A stretch of DNA of 64,000 nucleotides from R-RK-3 sp031399085 (lineage in GTDB: Bacteria > Pseudomonadota > Alphaproteobacteria > Rhizobiales > Rhodomicrobiaceae): NCBI GenBank assembly GCA_031399085.1, contig JANNOQ010000082.1, positions 62,001 through 126,000 of the forward strand, read 5' to 3'. The notes below the pieces were generated by a model that saw only the letters and a list, made by a program, of their open reading frames with translations, was not told where the DNA came from and did no database searches. The position numbers were made by a program, and so were the translations under genes. This document shows, one piece after another, positions 34,548 through 44,323 of this stretch. Position 1 is the first letter of the stretch. Each line of letters starts with the position of its first letter.

Positions 34548-36428
34548 TCAAGTCTTGGGTAAACTCACGCGAATATGCAGATCCTGCAGCTGCCGGGCTG
34601 AGACATGCGAAGGCGCGCCCATCAGTAGATCCTCGGCCTTCTGATTGAGCGGAAACATCGTCACATCGCGCAAATTCTCGGCGCCGCAGAGCAGCATGAC
34701 GATGCGGTCGATGCCTGGCGCGATGCCGCCATGCGGGGGCGCGCCGAATTTGAGCGCGCGGATCATGCCGCCGAATTTGGCTTCCACGACCTCCGGGCCG
34801 TAACCGGCGATTTCGAACGCCTTATACATGATCTCCGGTTTGTGGTTCCGGATCGCGCCGGACGAAAGTTCCACGCCGTTACAGACGATATCGTATTGAT
34901 AGGCCTTCAGCGCCAGCAATTCCTCGTCCGTCTTTGCCGCGAGTAACCTGTCCATTCCGCCCTGCGGCATGGAAAACGGATTATGCGAGAAATCGATCTT
35001 CTTTTCGTCTTCGTTCCACTCATAAAATGGGAAATCGGTGATCCAGCAGAACTCAAAATCATCATTCCGAGTCAGAGCCAGTTCCTTCCCGATCCGGTTC
35101 CGCGCCTCGCCCGCGAATTTATAAAATTTGGCCGGGTCGCCCGCAGCGAAGAACACGGCGTCGCCTTCCGCGAGGCCGAGCTGTTCGCGGATGGCTTTGG
35201 CGCGGTCGGCTCCGATATTCTTGGCGACCGGACCCGCTGCTTCGTTTTCGCGAAAGAAGATGTAGCCCAGACCTGGCTGGCCCTGCCCTTGCGCCCAGCC
35301 ATTCATGCGATCGCAAAATGCGCGGCTGCCGCCGGTCGGCGCTGGAAGCGCCCAGACGCGCGCTTTGCCGTCCTTTTCCAGCATGTGCGCGAAGATTTTA
35401 AAGTCCGAGCCGCGGAAATGCTCGCTGACATCCTGCATCACGATCGGGTTGCGCAAATCTGGCTTGTCGGAGCCATATTTTACGATGGCCTCGTCATAGG
35501 GAATGCGCGGAAAAACGGCCGTCACCGGTTTGCCCCCTCCGAATTCGACGAACAGATCGCGCAAGACCGGCTCGACGGCCTGAAAAACGTCCTCCTGCTC
35601 AACAAAGCTCATCTCGATATCGAGTTGATAAAACTCGCCCGGCGAGCGGTCGGCGCGGGCGTCCTCGTCGCGAAAGCAGGGGGCGATCTGGAAATAGCGG
35701 TCGAAGCCGGCGATCATGATGAGCTGTTTGAACTGCTGCGGCGCTTGCGGCAACGCATAGAACTTCCCCGGATGCAGACGAGACGGCACCAGGAAATCAC
35801 GCGCGCCTTCCGGGCTGGAGGCCGTCAAGATCGGCGTTTGGAACTCGAAGAAGCCGGCCTCATTCATTCGCCGCCGGATCGAGGCGATGATCGCCGAGCG
35901 CTTCATGATGTTGCGGTGAATGGTCTCGCGGCGCAGATCGAGAAAGCGGTATTGCAGCCGCGTGTCTTCCGGGTAATCCGGTTCGCCGAAGACCGGCAAA
36001 GGCAGCTCTTCGGCCTCGGACAGCACCTCCAGCCGGGCGATCCGCAGCTCAATATCCCCCGTCGCCATGTTTGCATTGACGGTATCGGCGGTGCGCGCCG
36101 TCACCTTGCCGTCGACGCGGACCACCCATTCGGCGCGGACCGTTTCCGCCGCCTTGAAGGCCGGGCTTTCCGGCTCGACCACGCATTGGGTGATGCCGTA
36201 GTGGTCGCGCAGGTCGATGAACAGCAGCCCGCCATGATCGCGCACCCGGTGAACCCAGCCGGATAGCCGTACATCCTCGCCGACCTCGCTCCGGCGCAAT
36301 TGCCCGCAAGTATGGCTGCGATAGGCCGGAAGCGCCTCGGCGCTTGGCCGCGCGGCCAAATTTTTTTCCGCCGTGCCCGTCGACCCTTTGGGCTTTCGCA
36401 ACGCCTTTTTGCTACCAGTCTTTTCCAT
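34548..36428 (-). CDS. aspS: Aspartate--tRNA ligase
   Basis: The 626-residue class II synthetase has the OB-fold anticodon domain (RLSGWVHRVRDHGGLLFIDLRDHYGITQ), motif 2 in FRDEDARADRSP...LDIEMSF, the bacterial GAD insert (YGSDKPDLRNP start) and motif 3 in APGIDRIVMLL. It charges tRNA-Asp. Before the usual start near YRSHTCGQLR lies an extra N-terminal stretch of about 35 residues rich in lysine and alanine (KALRKPKGSTGTAEK). ATG 36428 has only a weak ribosome site, so a shorter start is possible. It diverges from rnd. Confidence 0.96.
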   Translation of the reverse strand: MEKTGSKKALRKPKGSTGTAEKNLAARPSAEALPAYRSHTCGQLRRSEVGEDVRLSGWVHRVRDHGGLLFIDLRDHYGITQCVVEPESPAFKAAETVRAEWVVRVDGKVTARTADTVNANMATGDIELRIARLEVLSEAEELPLPVFGEPDYPEDTRLQYRFLDLRRETIHRNIMKRSAIIASIRRRMNEAGFFEFQTPILTASSPEGARDFLVPSRLHPGKFYALPQAPQQFKQLIMIAGFDRYFQIAPCFRDEDARADRSPGEFYQLDIEMSFVEQEDVFQAVEPVLRDLFVEFGGGKPVTAVFPRIPYDEAIVKYGSDKPDLRNPIVMQDVSEHFRGSDFKIFAHMLEKDGKARVWALPAPTGGSRAFCDRMNGWAQGQGQPGLGYIFFRENEAAGPVAKNIGADRAKAIREQLGLAEGDAVFFAAGDPAKFYKFAGEARNRIGKELALTRNDDFEFCWITDFPFYEWNEDEKKIDFSHNPFSMPQGGMDRLLAAKTDEELLALKAYQYDIVCNGVELSSGAIRNHKPEIMYKAFEIAGYGPEVVEAKFGGMIRALKFGAPPHGGIAPGIDRIVMLLCGAENLRDVTMFPLNQKAEDLLMGAPSHVSARQLQDLHIRVSLPKT

Positions 36429-36587
36429 AAAGTCACTTTCGCGTGCTGCGTGAGAGCCGGCGGCCATTCTCATAGGAAATCCGCGATGATCCGGCCGAAG
36501 ACGCGAAAAACGCATGCGCTTCCGCTGTTGTCAACCCAGGCCCTATAACAGAGGACAAGCCTGTTAGGCTCCTATATAAAACGGGGG

Positions 36588-37853
36588 ATGAATGCGATTC
36601 CGATCATTTCCACAAGCTCCGATCTTGCCGAAACATGCCGGCAGCTTGCCAAATCCGAATTCGTCGCCGTCGATACCGAATTCATGCGCCAGTCGACCTA
36701 TTGGCCCAATCTCTGCCTCATCCAGCTTGCCGGACCGGACGTCGAAGCGGTCGTCGATCCGCTCGCCGACAAAATCGACCTAGCTCCTTTCTTCGCGCTA
36801 ATGGCCGATCCCAATGTCGTCAAGGTGTTTCACGCCGCCCGCCAGGACATCGAAATCGTCTATAATCTGGCTGGCATCATTCCATTGCCGATCTTCGACA
36901 CCCAGATCGCCGCCATGGTCTGCGGTTTCGGCGAGGCGGCCAGCTACGGCGCGTTGGTAAAACGCCTAATGCGTAAAAATCTCGACAAAAGCTCCCGCTT
37001 CACCGACTGGTCGCGCCGACCGCTGAGCGAAAAGCAGCTTCACTATGCGCTGGGCGACGTGACCCATCTGCGCGGCATCTATCTTAAGCTCAAGCAGCGC
37101 CTGGAGGTGACCGGCCGCGCCTCCTGGCTGGACGAGGAAATGGCCGAACTGGTCGACCCTAACAATTACAAAACCGAGCCAGAAGACGGTTGGCAGCGGC
37201 TGAAAATGCGGGCCCGCACGCCGACCGAACTGGCGATCATGATCGAGGTCGCGGCCTGGCGCGAGCGCGCCGCGCAAAGCCAAAACGTGCCGCGCAGCCG
37301 CATCATCAAGGACGACACGATCTATGACGTGTTGGTGCAGGCGCCCAAGACCGTCGAGGACCTCGCCAAGCTGCGCACGATCCATGACGGCTTTGCCCGG
37401 TCCGCACGGGGGCGAGAGCTGGTCGAGGCGGTGAACAAGGCGCTGGCGCGGCCGCCGAGCGAATTGCCGCCGCTGGAAATCAGCGAGCCTTTGCCGCCGT
37501 CCGCCGCCGCCGTCGCTGATCTGTTCCGCGTGCTGTTGAAGGCGGTGGTCGCGCAGCATGATGTTGCCGCCAAGCTCATTGCGACGACGGACGATCTCGA
37601 CAGGATCGCCCTTGACGATGACGCCGATGTCCCAGCCCTGCACGGCTGGCGGCGCGAGCTGTTCGGCGAGGACGCACTGGCAATCAAGGCCGGGCAGCTT
37701 GCCATTGCGGTGCGGAACGGCAAGATCGTGACGCTGCCCCTGCCTCCGAGCGGCGGCATGGACGGGGAGCCAACCTTTGCCGCTGATAAGACCCAAGAAT
37801 GGCCCGCCGCCTCGGCGCAATCCGAAGATGCCGGCGAAACGGTCGCATCCTAA
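36588..37853 (+). CDS. rnd: Ribonuclease D
   Basis: The 421-residue 3'-5' exoribonuclease matures tRNA ends. It has the DEDD residues: VAVDTEFM (D29, E31), FHAARQDIEI (Asp) and YALGDVTHLRGIY (Tyr and Asp). An HRDC domain follows (AAWRERAAQSQNVPRSRIIKDDTI). The ATG at 36588 is preceded by ACGGGGG. The gene diverges from aspS, as in many alphaproteobacteria. Confidence 0.94.
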   Translation: MNAIPIISTSSDLAETCRQLAKSEFVAVDTEFMRQSTYWPNLCLIQLAGPDVEAVVDPLADKIDLAPFFALMADPNVVKVFHAARQDIEIVYNLAGIIPLPIFDTQIAAMVCGFGEAASYGALVKRLMRKNLDKSSRFTDWSRRPLSEKQLHYALGDVTHLRGIYLKLKQRLEVTGRASWLDEEMAELVDPNNYKTEPEDGWQRLKMRARTPTELAIMIEVAAWRERAAQSQNVPRSRIIKDDTIYDVLVQAPKTVEDLAKLRTIHDGFARSARGRELVEAVNKALARPPSELPPLEISEPLPPSAAAVADLFRVLLKAVVAQHDVAAKLIATTDDLDRIALDDDADVPALHGWRRELFGEDALAIKAGQLAIAVRNGKIVTLPLPPSGGMDGEPTFAADKTQEWPAASAQSEDAGETVAS

Positions 37854-38009
37854 GCTCCGCCCCGCAATTTCACAGACTTTGACGGCATATCCGCCACAAT
37901 GATGGTATTTGTTGCAGTGCGGAACGAGTTCGCGCGGCTTTGTTTTGACGTTTTCAGCCTCGCTGCTACTCAATAAAGACCGGAGTTGGAATCAAGGGCG
38001 GCCTGGTTG

Positions 38010-39212
38010 ATGCGTGTCTGCATTTTACAGTTTCGCATTGCGTGCGCGTTGCTGCTGGTCATTACAGCCGCAGGCTGCGCCAGCTTGCCGAGAACGCCAT
38101 TTACGGTCAATCAGCAAGCCATCGCTCAGATCCCCGGCATTCCCGGCGCCCGCTATTGGGCTGACGCGCCCAGCGCGGAAATTCGGGCGGCCATCCGGCT
38201 GCCGGCGCTTTTCGCCGCGGCGCAAAAATTTGGTGGAGCCAATATCCTTGCCATCTCCGGCGGAGCTTCGGACGGCGCGTTCGGCGCGGGGATTTTGACC
38301 GGCCTTACCGCACGAGGCCAGCGTCCGCAATTCCTGATGGTCACCGGCGTCAGCGCTGGCGCCCTGATCGCGCCGCTGGCATTTCTAGGCCCAGACTACG
38401 ACGCTGATTTGACCAGGGCCTGGACCAGCGGCATCGCCGCCAGCCTCGGCGAGGGCGGCATTCTGTCCATCCTGTTCGCTCAAGACTCCCGGCGAGCGGC
38501 GCTCTATGACCTGGTCGCAAGCTTTGCCGATCAAGCGCTGCTGAACCGGATTGCCGAAGAGCATAGACGCGGACGCCGGCTCTTGGTCGTGACCACCAAT
38601 CTCGATGCGCAAAGGCCCGTGGTCTGGGACCTCGGCACCATCGCCGCAAGCGGTCAGCCCAAGGCGCTCGATTTAATCCGCAATGTGCTGACGGCCTCGG
38701 CAAGCGTCCCCGGCGCATTCCCGCCGACCTTGATCGAGGTGGAAGCCGGCGGCAGGACGTTCGCGGAGCTGCATGTCGATGGCGGCGCAACGATGCAGGT
38801 CTTCACCATTCCGGAGGCGGTTCTGGCCCAAGGCGGTTTGCCCAGCGATAGGCCAAGCGGCCTGCGCGCTAGCTTTTTCATCATCGTCAATAACCGCTTG
38901 AAGCCGGATTTCGATGTCATCGCGGGATCGACCGGGCCGATGCTGGCCCGCTCGTTCTCCAGCTTGATCAAGACCCACACCAGGCTGACGCTCGTGGCGA
39001 CCCGCGAATTCACGCGCAATCGCGGCGTCGACTTCAACCTTGCCTATATCGGCGACGATTATCCGGCCGAGCCGAAAGCGAGCTTCGAGACCGCCTATAT
39101 GCGGTCGATCTATCAATATGGTTTCGAAAAGGCGACTTCGGGAAATGCCTGGGACAAGCAGATCCCGTTTCTGAAAACGCCAAGAGTCGAAGCCTTTGCG
39201 GGGCGTCGCTGA
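38010..39212 (+). CDS. Patatin-like phospholipase lipoprotein
   Basis: The 400-residue protein begins with a lipoprotein signal (CALLLVITAAGCASL, lipobox AAGC), so it should be membrane-attached outside the cytoplasm. The patatin domain follows, with the glycine-rich oxyanion segment ISGGASDGAFGAG, nucleophile GVSAGA and the catalytic Asp in HVDGGAT. These give the Ser-Asp dyad of lipid acyl hydrolases. The start is ATG 38010. The lipid target is unknown. It stands alone between rnd and the DnaJ gene. Confidence 0.88.
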   Translation: MRVCILQFRIACALLLVITAAGCASLPRTPFTVNQQAIAQIPGIPGARYWADAPSAEIRAAIRLPALFAAAQKFGGANILAISGGASDGAFGAGILTGLTARGQRPQFLMVTGVSAGALIAPLAFLGPDYDADLTRAWTSGIAASLGEGGILSILFAQDSRRAALYDLVASFADQALLNRIAEEHRRGRRLLVVTTNLDAQRPVVWDLGTIAASGQPKALDLIRNVLTASASVPGAFPPTLIEVEAGGRTFAELHVDGGATMQVFTIPEAVLAQGGLPSDRPSGLRASFFIIVNNRLKPDFDVIAGSTGPMLARSFSSLIKTHTRLTLVATREFTRNRGVDFNLAYIGDDYPAEPKASFETAYMRSIYQYGFEKATSGNAWDKQIPFLKTPRVEAFAGRR

Positions 39213-39271
39213 CTCGTTCACGAAATTGGCGCGGGAGGCTCCCAACCTCTTTGCTAAGATCAGAGCAGTGC

Positions 39272-40177
39272 TCAAATCGTCTCTTTTAACTTCGCGCGCG
39301 GGTCATAGGCATGGCTCTCGCCCCATGTTTCCATGAAGTCGAAGAGTTCGCGGTCGATCCGCTGGGGCAGCACGATGCATAGCTTGACAAGCTGATCGCC
39401 GGTATTGCCGGTCTGGGCGTTTTTGACGCCCTTGCCTCGCAGGCGCAGTAATTGGCCGCTTGAGGCGCCCTTGGGCACGGTCAGCGAGACCCGCCCGGCG
39501 ATCGTCGGCGCCTCGACTTTAGCCCCAAGCACCGCCTCGTAAAGCGCGACAGGCAAATCCAGCACGATGTCGTCGCCCTCGCGTTCGAAATAGGCATGCG
39601 GGCGGATTTTCAACTCGATCAGCGCGTCGCCAGCCTGGCCGCGCCCGACGCCTGGGCCGCCCTTGGCCTTCAGCCGCAGCACTTGCCCCTGCACCACGCC
39701 GGAGGGGACGTTGATGTCGAGCGTTTCGCCTTCCGGCAGCAGCACTCGCTTCTTGACCCCGTTCACCGCCTCGAGAAATTCGATCTCCAGATGATAGCGG
39801 TAATCCATACCGCGCATATTGAAGCCGCCGCCGGTCGTCCCCGTCCCGGTGCGGCCGAAGAAATCGCCGAAGATATCGCCGAATTCGCCGAAATTTTCGG
39901 ATGGCCGGTAGCGCTGACCGGCGCCGTTATCGCCATGGAAACCGCCCGTCTCCCGGCCGGATGCGTCGATTTCGCCTCCATCGTAGCGCCGACGCTTGTC
40001 GGGATCGCCGAGAATGTCGAAGGCGGCGGACACGCGCTTGAATTTCTCCTCGGCCGCGGCATTGCCGGGATTGCGGTCGGGGTGAAACTCCTTGGCCAGT
40101 TTTCTGTAGGCGCCGCGAATCTCGTCATGGGTAGACGCGCGCTTCACATTCAGAATTTGGTACAGATCCTGGTCCAT
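39272..40177 (-). CDS. CbpA-type DnaJ co-chaperone
   Basis: The 301-residue protein has an N-terminal J-domain (DLYQILNVKRASTHDEIRGAYRKLAKEFHPDRNP), a glycine-rich linker with GDIFGDFFGRTG, and a C-terminal beta-sandwich substrate domain (YHLEIEFLEAVNGVKKRVLLPEG, then FEREGDDIVLDLPVALYEAVLG). The zinc-finger repeats of true DnaJ are missing, as in CbpA. It should help DnaK in protein folding. ATG 40177. Confidence 0.9.
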   Translation of the reverse strand: MDQDLYQILNVKRASTHDEIRGAYRKLAKEFHPDRNPGNAAAEEKFKRVSAAFDILGDPDKRRRYDGGEIDASGRETGGFHGDNGAGQRYRPSENFGEFGDIFGDFFGRTGTGTTGGGFNMRGMDYRYHLEIEFLEAVNGVKKRVLLPEGETLDINVPSGVVQGQVLRLKAKGGPGVGRGQAGDALIELKIRPHAYFEREGDDIVLDLPVALYEAVLGAKVEAPTIAGRVSLTVPKGASSGQLLRLRGKGVKNAQTGNTGDQLVKLCIVLPQRIDRELFDFMETWGESHAYDPRAKLKETI

Positions 40178-40307
40178 CTTTCCCGCGACTCACTCCGCGT
40201 GGGCGGCAACTATTGCAGAATGATTACGGCACAAGCGCGGAAGCGAACAGCGCCATGACGCATCTCGATCCGTTACCAACAGCGCCCCTGGCCTGCCCCG
40301 CCCGCCT

Positions 40308-41864
40308 TCATTCGCGCGAGACGAGCGCACGCAGAATTGAATTGGCCGGGCCGCGCTTCGGCTCGATACGAATTTCAGGCTCATAATTCAGCACTTGCGC
40401 GAGCACCTTGAAGCGGCGGCGTAGCGCCTCGCCATCCAACACGTCAAGCTGTGCAGGCAATTGCAGGACCAGATTACCGTTATTGTACCCTAAGCTTGTC
40501 TCGTTGATAATACCCGGCATATTCACCGACAGCTTGCTCGCAACCCGCGCCGCGGTGCCCAGGATTTGCGCCCGCCGGTTCAGCATCCGGCCCGCGAGCC
40601 TGCGCAAAGCGGGGCTGAATTCGCCGCTCAGCGTGCGTTCGTGGCTGTAATAGACGGCAAGCGCAAGGTAGGCCCGGCCCGGATGATCGACGCCCACGAA
40701 TGAAGACTGGGCAATCAGCCCCAGAGCTTTTTCGCCGCGATAGTCCGGATGGCCGCGCCAGCCGACATCGAAGAGCAGGCAGGCGGCCCGGCGCAAGCGC
40801 GTCTCCTCTTCGCTTTCGATAAGGCCGGGCGTGTTGAACAAGCCCTGGCTCCAGTTGAACAGCTCAAATCCATAATCGAAGGACCGGGCGCGCCTGGAGG
40901 CCATTTCCTCGCAGGCGAAGATCAGCGGGTCGAGCGCCTGTTCGGCGGGCGGCAGATTGCGGTAGAGCACGCCCTCGCGAACGCCATAGGCGGAAAAGAT
41001 CGCCTCGGACGGCTTGATCTTGTCGGCCAGCCGCTTCAACAGCAAAAGCCCGTAGGGAAGCATCTCGCGGCGCTCGCGCGAGATTTTGCTCAAATTCTTC
41101 GCCGTCGGATTGCGGCTGACGACGCTGGCGAAGAGGCTGTCGATCTGTTTCGGCGTCATGGTGTAATGATGCATGATGCTAAGCGGATAGTTCGTTTCCA
41201 TCATGTTCAGCTTGGCGACCGAGCGCCAAGTGCCGCCGATCAGATAAAACGGGCGGCCCTGGCCTTTCCCCAGCCAGGGGATGGTTTGCAGACATTTGTC
41301 GATATGGGCGGACGCCTTGGCAAAATCCTCGCCCGCGATTTCCATGAGATTGAGGCTGCCGAGCGGCGCCGAGATCTCTTCGATCAGCTCGCGCCCCTTG
41401 AGATTGATCAACTCGAGGCTGCCGCCGCCCAGATCGCCGGCAAAGCCGTCCGGATTCACGAAGCCGGAGGCAATGCCCGCTGCCGCAAGCTCGGCTTCCT
41501 CCCTGCCATCGAGCACCCGCACCGGGCAGCCAAGGCTTTTTTCCGCCTCGGCGATGAACGCATGGCCATCGGTGGCGCTGCGCACCGCTTCCGTCGCAAA
41601 AGCGAAGGTGCGCTTCACCCGTGCCTGCTCGCGCAGCTTTCCAAAGCGGCGCAGCGCCAGAAGCGCCTCCGCCGCCGCGCGCTTGTTCAGCCCGCCTTCC
41701 GGCGTGCGTTTGCGCCCAAGTCCGCACAGCAGCTTTTCGTTCAGGACGGGCGTTGGGCTGCGGACCTCGTCTTCATAGATGACGAGCCGGATTGAGTTGG
41801 AGCCGATATCAATAACGGCGACGGGGCTGGCTTGATCGGTGAATATCTTCCCGCGCCAATCCAC
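40308..41864 (-). CDS. ppx: Ppx/GppA-family exopolyphosphatase
   Basis: The 518-residue protein (from GTG 41864) has VAVIDIGSNSIRLVIYE, FATEAVRSATDG, DGREEAELAAAGIA, and AGDLGGGSLELINL, the phosphate-binding loops of the ASKHA fold Ppx/GppA family. It hydrolyses polyphosphate or pppGpp. The start is unsettled: the frame is open to TTG 41903, which would overlap ppk by 32 bases, while GTG 41864 with GAGGG before it sits just past the ppk stop. It follows ppk on the same strand, the usual pair in alphaproteobacteria. Confidence 0.9.
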   Translation of the reverse strand: MDWRGKIFTDQASPVAVIDIGSNSIRLVIYEDEVRSPTPVLNEKLLCGLGRKRTPEGGLNKRAAAEALLALRRFGKLREQARVKRTFAFATEAVRSATDGHAFIAEAEKSLGCPVRVLDGREEAELAAAGIASGFVNPDGFAGDLGGGSLELINLKGRELIEEISAPLGSLNLMEIAGEDFAKASAHIDKCLQTIPWLGKGQGRPFYLIGGTWRSVAKLNMMETNYPLSIMHHYTMTPKQIDSLFASVVSRNPTAKNLSKISRERREMLPYGLLLLKRLADKIKPSEAIFSAYGVREGVLYRNLPPAEQALDPLIFACEEMASRRARSFDYGFELFNWSQGLFNTPGLIESEEETRLRRAACLLFDVGWRGHPDYRGEKALGLIAQSSFVGVDHPGRAYLALAVYYSHERTLSGEFSPALRRLAGRMLNRRAQILGTAARVASKLSVNMPGIINETSLGYNNGNLVLQLPAQLDVLDGEALRRRFKVLAQVLNYEPEIRIEPKRGPANSILRALVSRE

Positions 41865-41871
41865 GACGCCC

Positions 41872-44097
41872 TCAATCCACAAGATCCCGAGCGCCGCCGA
41901 CAAAGACTCGCGGCGGAAAACTCTTAGCCAATGATTCGCCGCGCCCGGAAAGACTGGGGTTGGTCATAAAAAACTCGTGCGCGTTGAAAGGTTCCTCGCC
42001 CGGATCGGGCTGAATTCGGATGCAGGCGCCGTCCGCCGTAACCCGCCAGCTCTGTTCATTATCTTTTAGGTTGGCGGCCATAATCTGCCCGAGAACTTGC
42101 TCATGCACGGTGGCGTTGGTGATAGGTAGCATAGCTTCAACGCGCCTGTCGAGATTGCGCGGCATCATATCCGATGAGCTGACATAGACATGCGCCCTGG
42201 ATGAGGGAAGACTGACGCCGCCGCCGAAACAGTAAATCCGGCTATGCTCTAAGAAGCGGCCGATAATGCTCTTAACCCGGATGTTCTCCGACAGGCCCGG
42301 CACGCCCGGCCGCAGGCAGCAAATGCCGCGCACGATCAGCTCGATATGCACGCCGGCCAGGCTCGCCTCGTAGAGCGCGTCGATGATGCCCGGATCGACC
42401 AGCGCGTTCATCTTCATCCAAATGACCGCCGGACGACCCGCGCGCGCATGCGCGATCTCCTCACGGATGCGCCTTAAAACCAGAGTGCGGATGCCATGCG
42501 GCGAGGTCGCCAACACCTCAAGCTCGGCCGGTTCCGCATAGCCGGTGATGAAGTTGAACAGCCTGGTGACATCTCGCCCGATGATAGGATTGGCGGTAAA
42601 GAAGGACAGGTCGGTGTAGACGCGCGCCGTCTGCTGGTGGTAGTTGCCTGTGCCGATATGGCAATAGGTGCGCAAATCTCCGCCTTCCCGGCGCATCACC
42701 TGGCCGAGCTTGGCGTGCGTTTTAAGCTGGATGAAGCCGAAGACGACATTGACGCCCGCCTTCTCCAGATCGCGCGCCACCTTCATATTGGCTTCCTCGT
42801 CGAAGCGCGCCTTGATCTCCACGAGCGCCGTGACGAGCTTGCCCGCGTCGGCCGCCTCCTTCAACGCCTCGACGATGGGCGACTTCCGGTTGGTCCGGTA
42901 GAGCGTCCATTTGATGGCGACGACATCCGGGTCGGCCGCCGCCTGACGCAGGAACTGCACCACCACATCGAAGGATTCATACGGGTGGTGGACGATGATG
43001 TCCTTCTGCTTGATCGCGGCAAAGCAGTCGCCATTATATTCGCGGATGCGCTCGGGAAAGCGGATGACGAAGGGCTTGAATTGCAGGTCCCGGCGCTCGT
43101 CCACTATGAGTTGCGCAACGTCGGACAAAGCCAGCAGCCCATCCTGCGCGGATACCTCGTCCGGCTCTACCTCCAACTCGCCGAGCACGAAGCGGCGCAG
43201 CGAATTGGGCATGGAGGCCTCGATCTCGAGCCGGATTACCTCGCCGCGCCGCCGTTTTTTCAGCGCCGCCTCGAAGGTCAGCACCAAATCTTCGGCCTTT
43301 TCGCTGATCTCCAATTCGCTGTCGCGCAACAGCCGGAAACCGCCAATCGCCTTCACCTCATAGCCGTAGAACAGCCGGTCGGCAAAGAGCGCGACCAGCG
43401 ATTCCAGCCGGATGAAGCGGATCGGCGCCGGCTCGCCATCGCTCTTGGCCGCTTCGCTGGGAAGCTGGATGAAGCGGTTGAGTTGGCTGGGGATAGGCAG
43501 AATGGAGTGCATCAGCGTGTCCGGCGCGTCCTTCTTCTGGCATTCGAGGCCGAGAACAAAGCCCCTGTTCGGAATGAAGGGAAAGGGATGCGCGGGATCG
43601 ATGGCGATCGGCGTGAGAATCGGGAAGACGTAATTCATGAAATGCGGCTCAAGCCATTCCCGATCCGCTTTCCTCAAATTCTTGGTCTCGATGATCGTGA
43701 TGCCGTTTTCCTGAAGCTCCGCCCGCAGCCGCGCCCAATTGCGCTGCTGATGCTCGGTCAGTGAGGCAACCATATCGTTGATCTTTTTCAGTTGCTCGGC
43801 GGGGGTAAAGCCGTCGGCGCTTGGCGTCGTAACGCCCGCATTGATTTGCCCAATCAAGCCGGCGACTCGCACCATGTAGAACTCGTCCAGATTGTTGGCG
43901 GAAATCGACATGAAGCGGACACGCTCAAGCAGCGGGTGGCTGGGGTTTTCGGACTCCTCAAGCACGCGGCGATTGAACTGAAGCCAGGACAGCTCGCGAT
44001 TATAGAAACGCTGCGCGCCAAAAGCGGCAACCTGATCGCTTTCGCTCGGCTGCTGGCTTTCGCCCGGCTCCGTTTGCTTCATCGCCACCTGGGACAT
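41872..44097 (-). CDS. ppk: Polyphosphate kinase 1
   Basis: The 741-residue enzyme makes polyphosphate from ATP. It has the N-domain FYNRELSWLQFNRRVLEE, then HHPYESFDVVVQFLRQAA, VVAIKWTLYRTNRKSPIVEAL, and THAKLGQVMRREGG. The catalytic histidine region is YCHIGTGNYHQQTARVYTDLSFFT. ATG 44097 is preferred since AAGGAAGG lies just before it; longer starts exist. It lies upstream of ppx and downstream of the Hda-like gene. Confidence 0.95.
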   Translation of the reverse strand: MSQVAMKQTEPGESQQPSESDQVAAFGAQRFYNRELSWLQFNRRVLEESENPSHPLLERVRFMSISANNLDEFYMVRVAGLIGQINAGVTTPSADGFTPAEQLKKINDMVASLTEHQQRNWARLRAELQENGITIIETKNLRKADREWLEPHFMNYVFPILTPIAIDPAHPFPFIPNRGFVLGLECQKKDAPDTLMHSILPIPSQLNRFIQLPSEAAKSDGEPAPIRFIRLESLVALFADRLFYGYEVKAIGGFRLLRDSELEISEKAEDLVLTFEAALKKRRRGEVIRLEIEASMPNSLRRFVLGELEVEPDEVSAQDGLLALSDVAQLIVDERRDLQFKPFVIRFPERIREYNGDCFAAIKQKDIIVHHPYESFDVVVQFLRQAAADPDVVAIKWTLYRTNRKSPIVEALKEAADAGKLVTALVEIKARFDEEANMKVARDLEKAGVNVVFGFIQLKTHAKLGQVMRREGGDLRTYCHIGTGNYHQQTARVYTDLSFFTANPIIGRDVTRLFNFITGYAEPAELEVLATSPHGIRTLVLRRIREEIAHARAGRPAVIWMKMNALVDPGIIDALYEASLAGVHIELIVRGICCLRPGVPGLSENIRVKSIIGRFLEHSRIYCFGGGVSLPSSRAHVYVSSSDMMPRNLDRRVEAMLPITNATVHEQVLGQIMAANLKDNEQSWRVTADGACIRIQPDPGEEPFNAHEFFMTNPSLSGRGESLAKSFPPRVFVGGARDLVD

Positions 44098-44323
44098 CAG
44101 CCTTCCTTTCTGCATCTTGCCCGTCATTCCGATCCCCACCCGCACGCAATTGACCGGCCCGGAGAGCGGCGCGTGCGCGTTGCCTTCGGCCGATTGAGCG
44201 ACAAGACACCGCAACTCTCACAAGGAATTCAGCCGGATCGCGGAGGGCGATAAACAACGACCTTGGCGCGCATGATGCAATGAAAACGAAACAAAGGCGA
44301 GGAGCCATTTGTCAAGCGCCGGG

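Noticed and set aside
34983..36266. 427-residue open frame opposite aspS
   Set aside because: It is a mirror frame of a certain gene.
42496..43764. 422-residue open frame opposite ppk
   Set aside because: It is a mirror frame of a certain gene.
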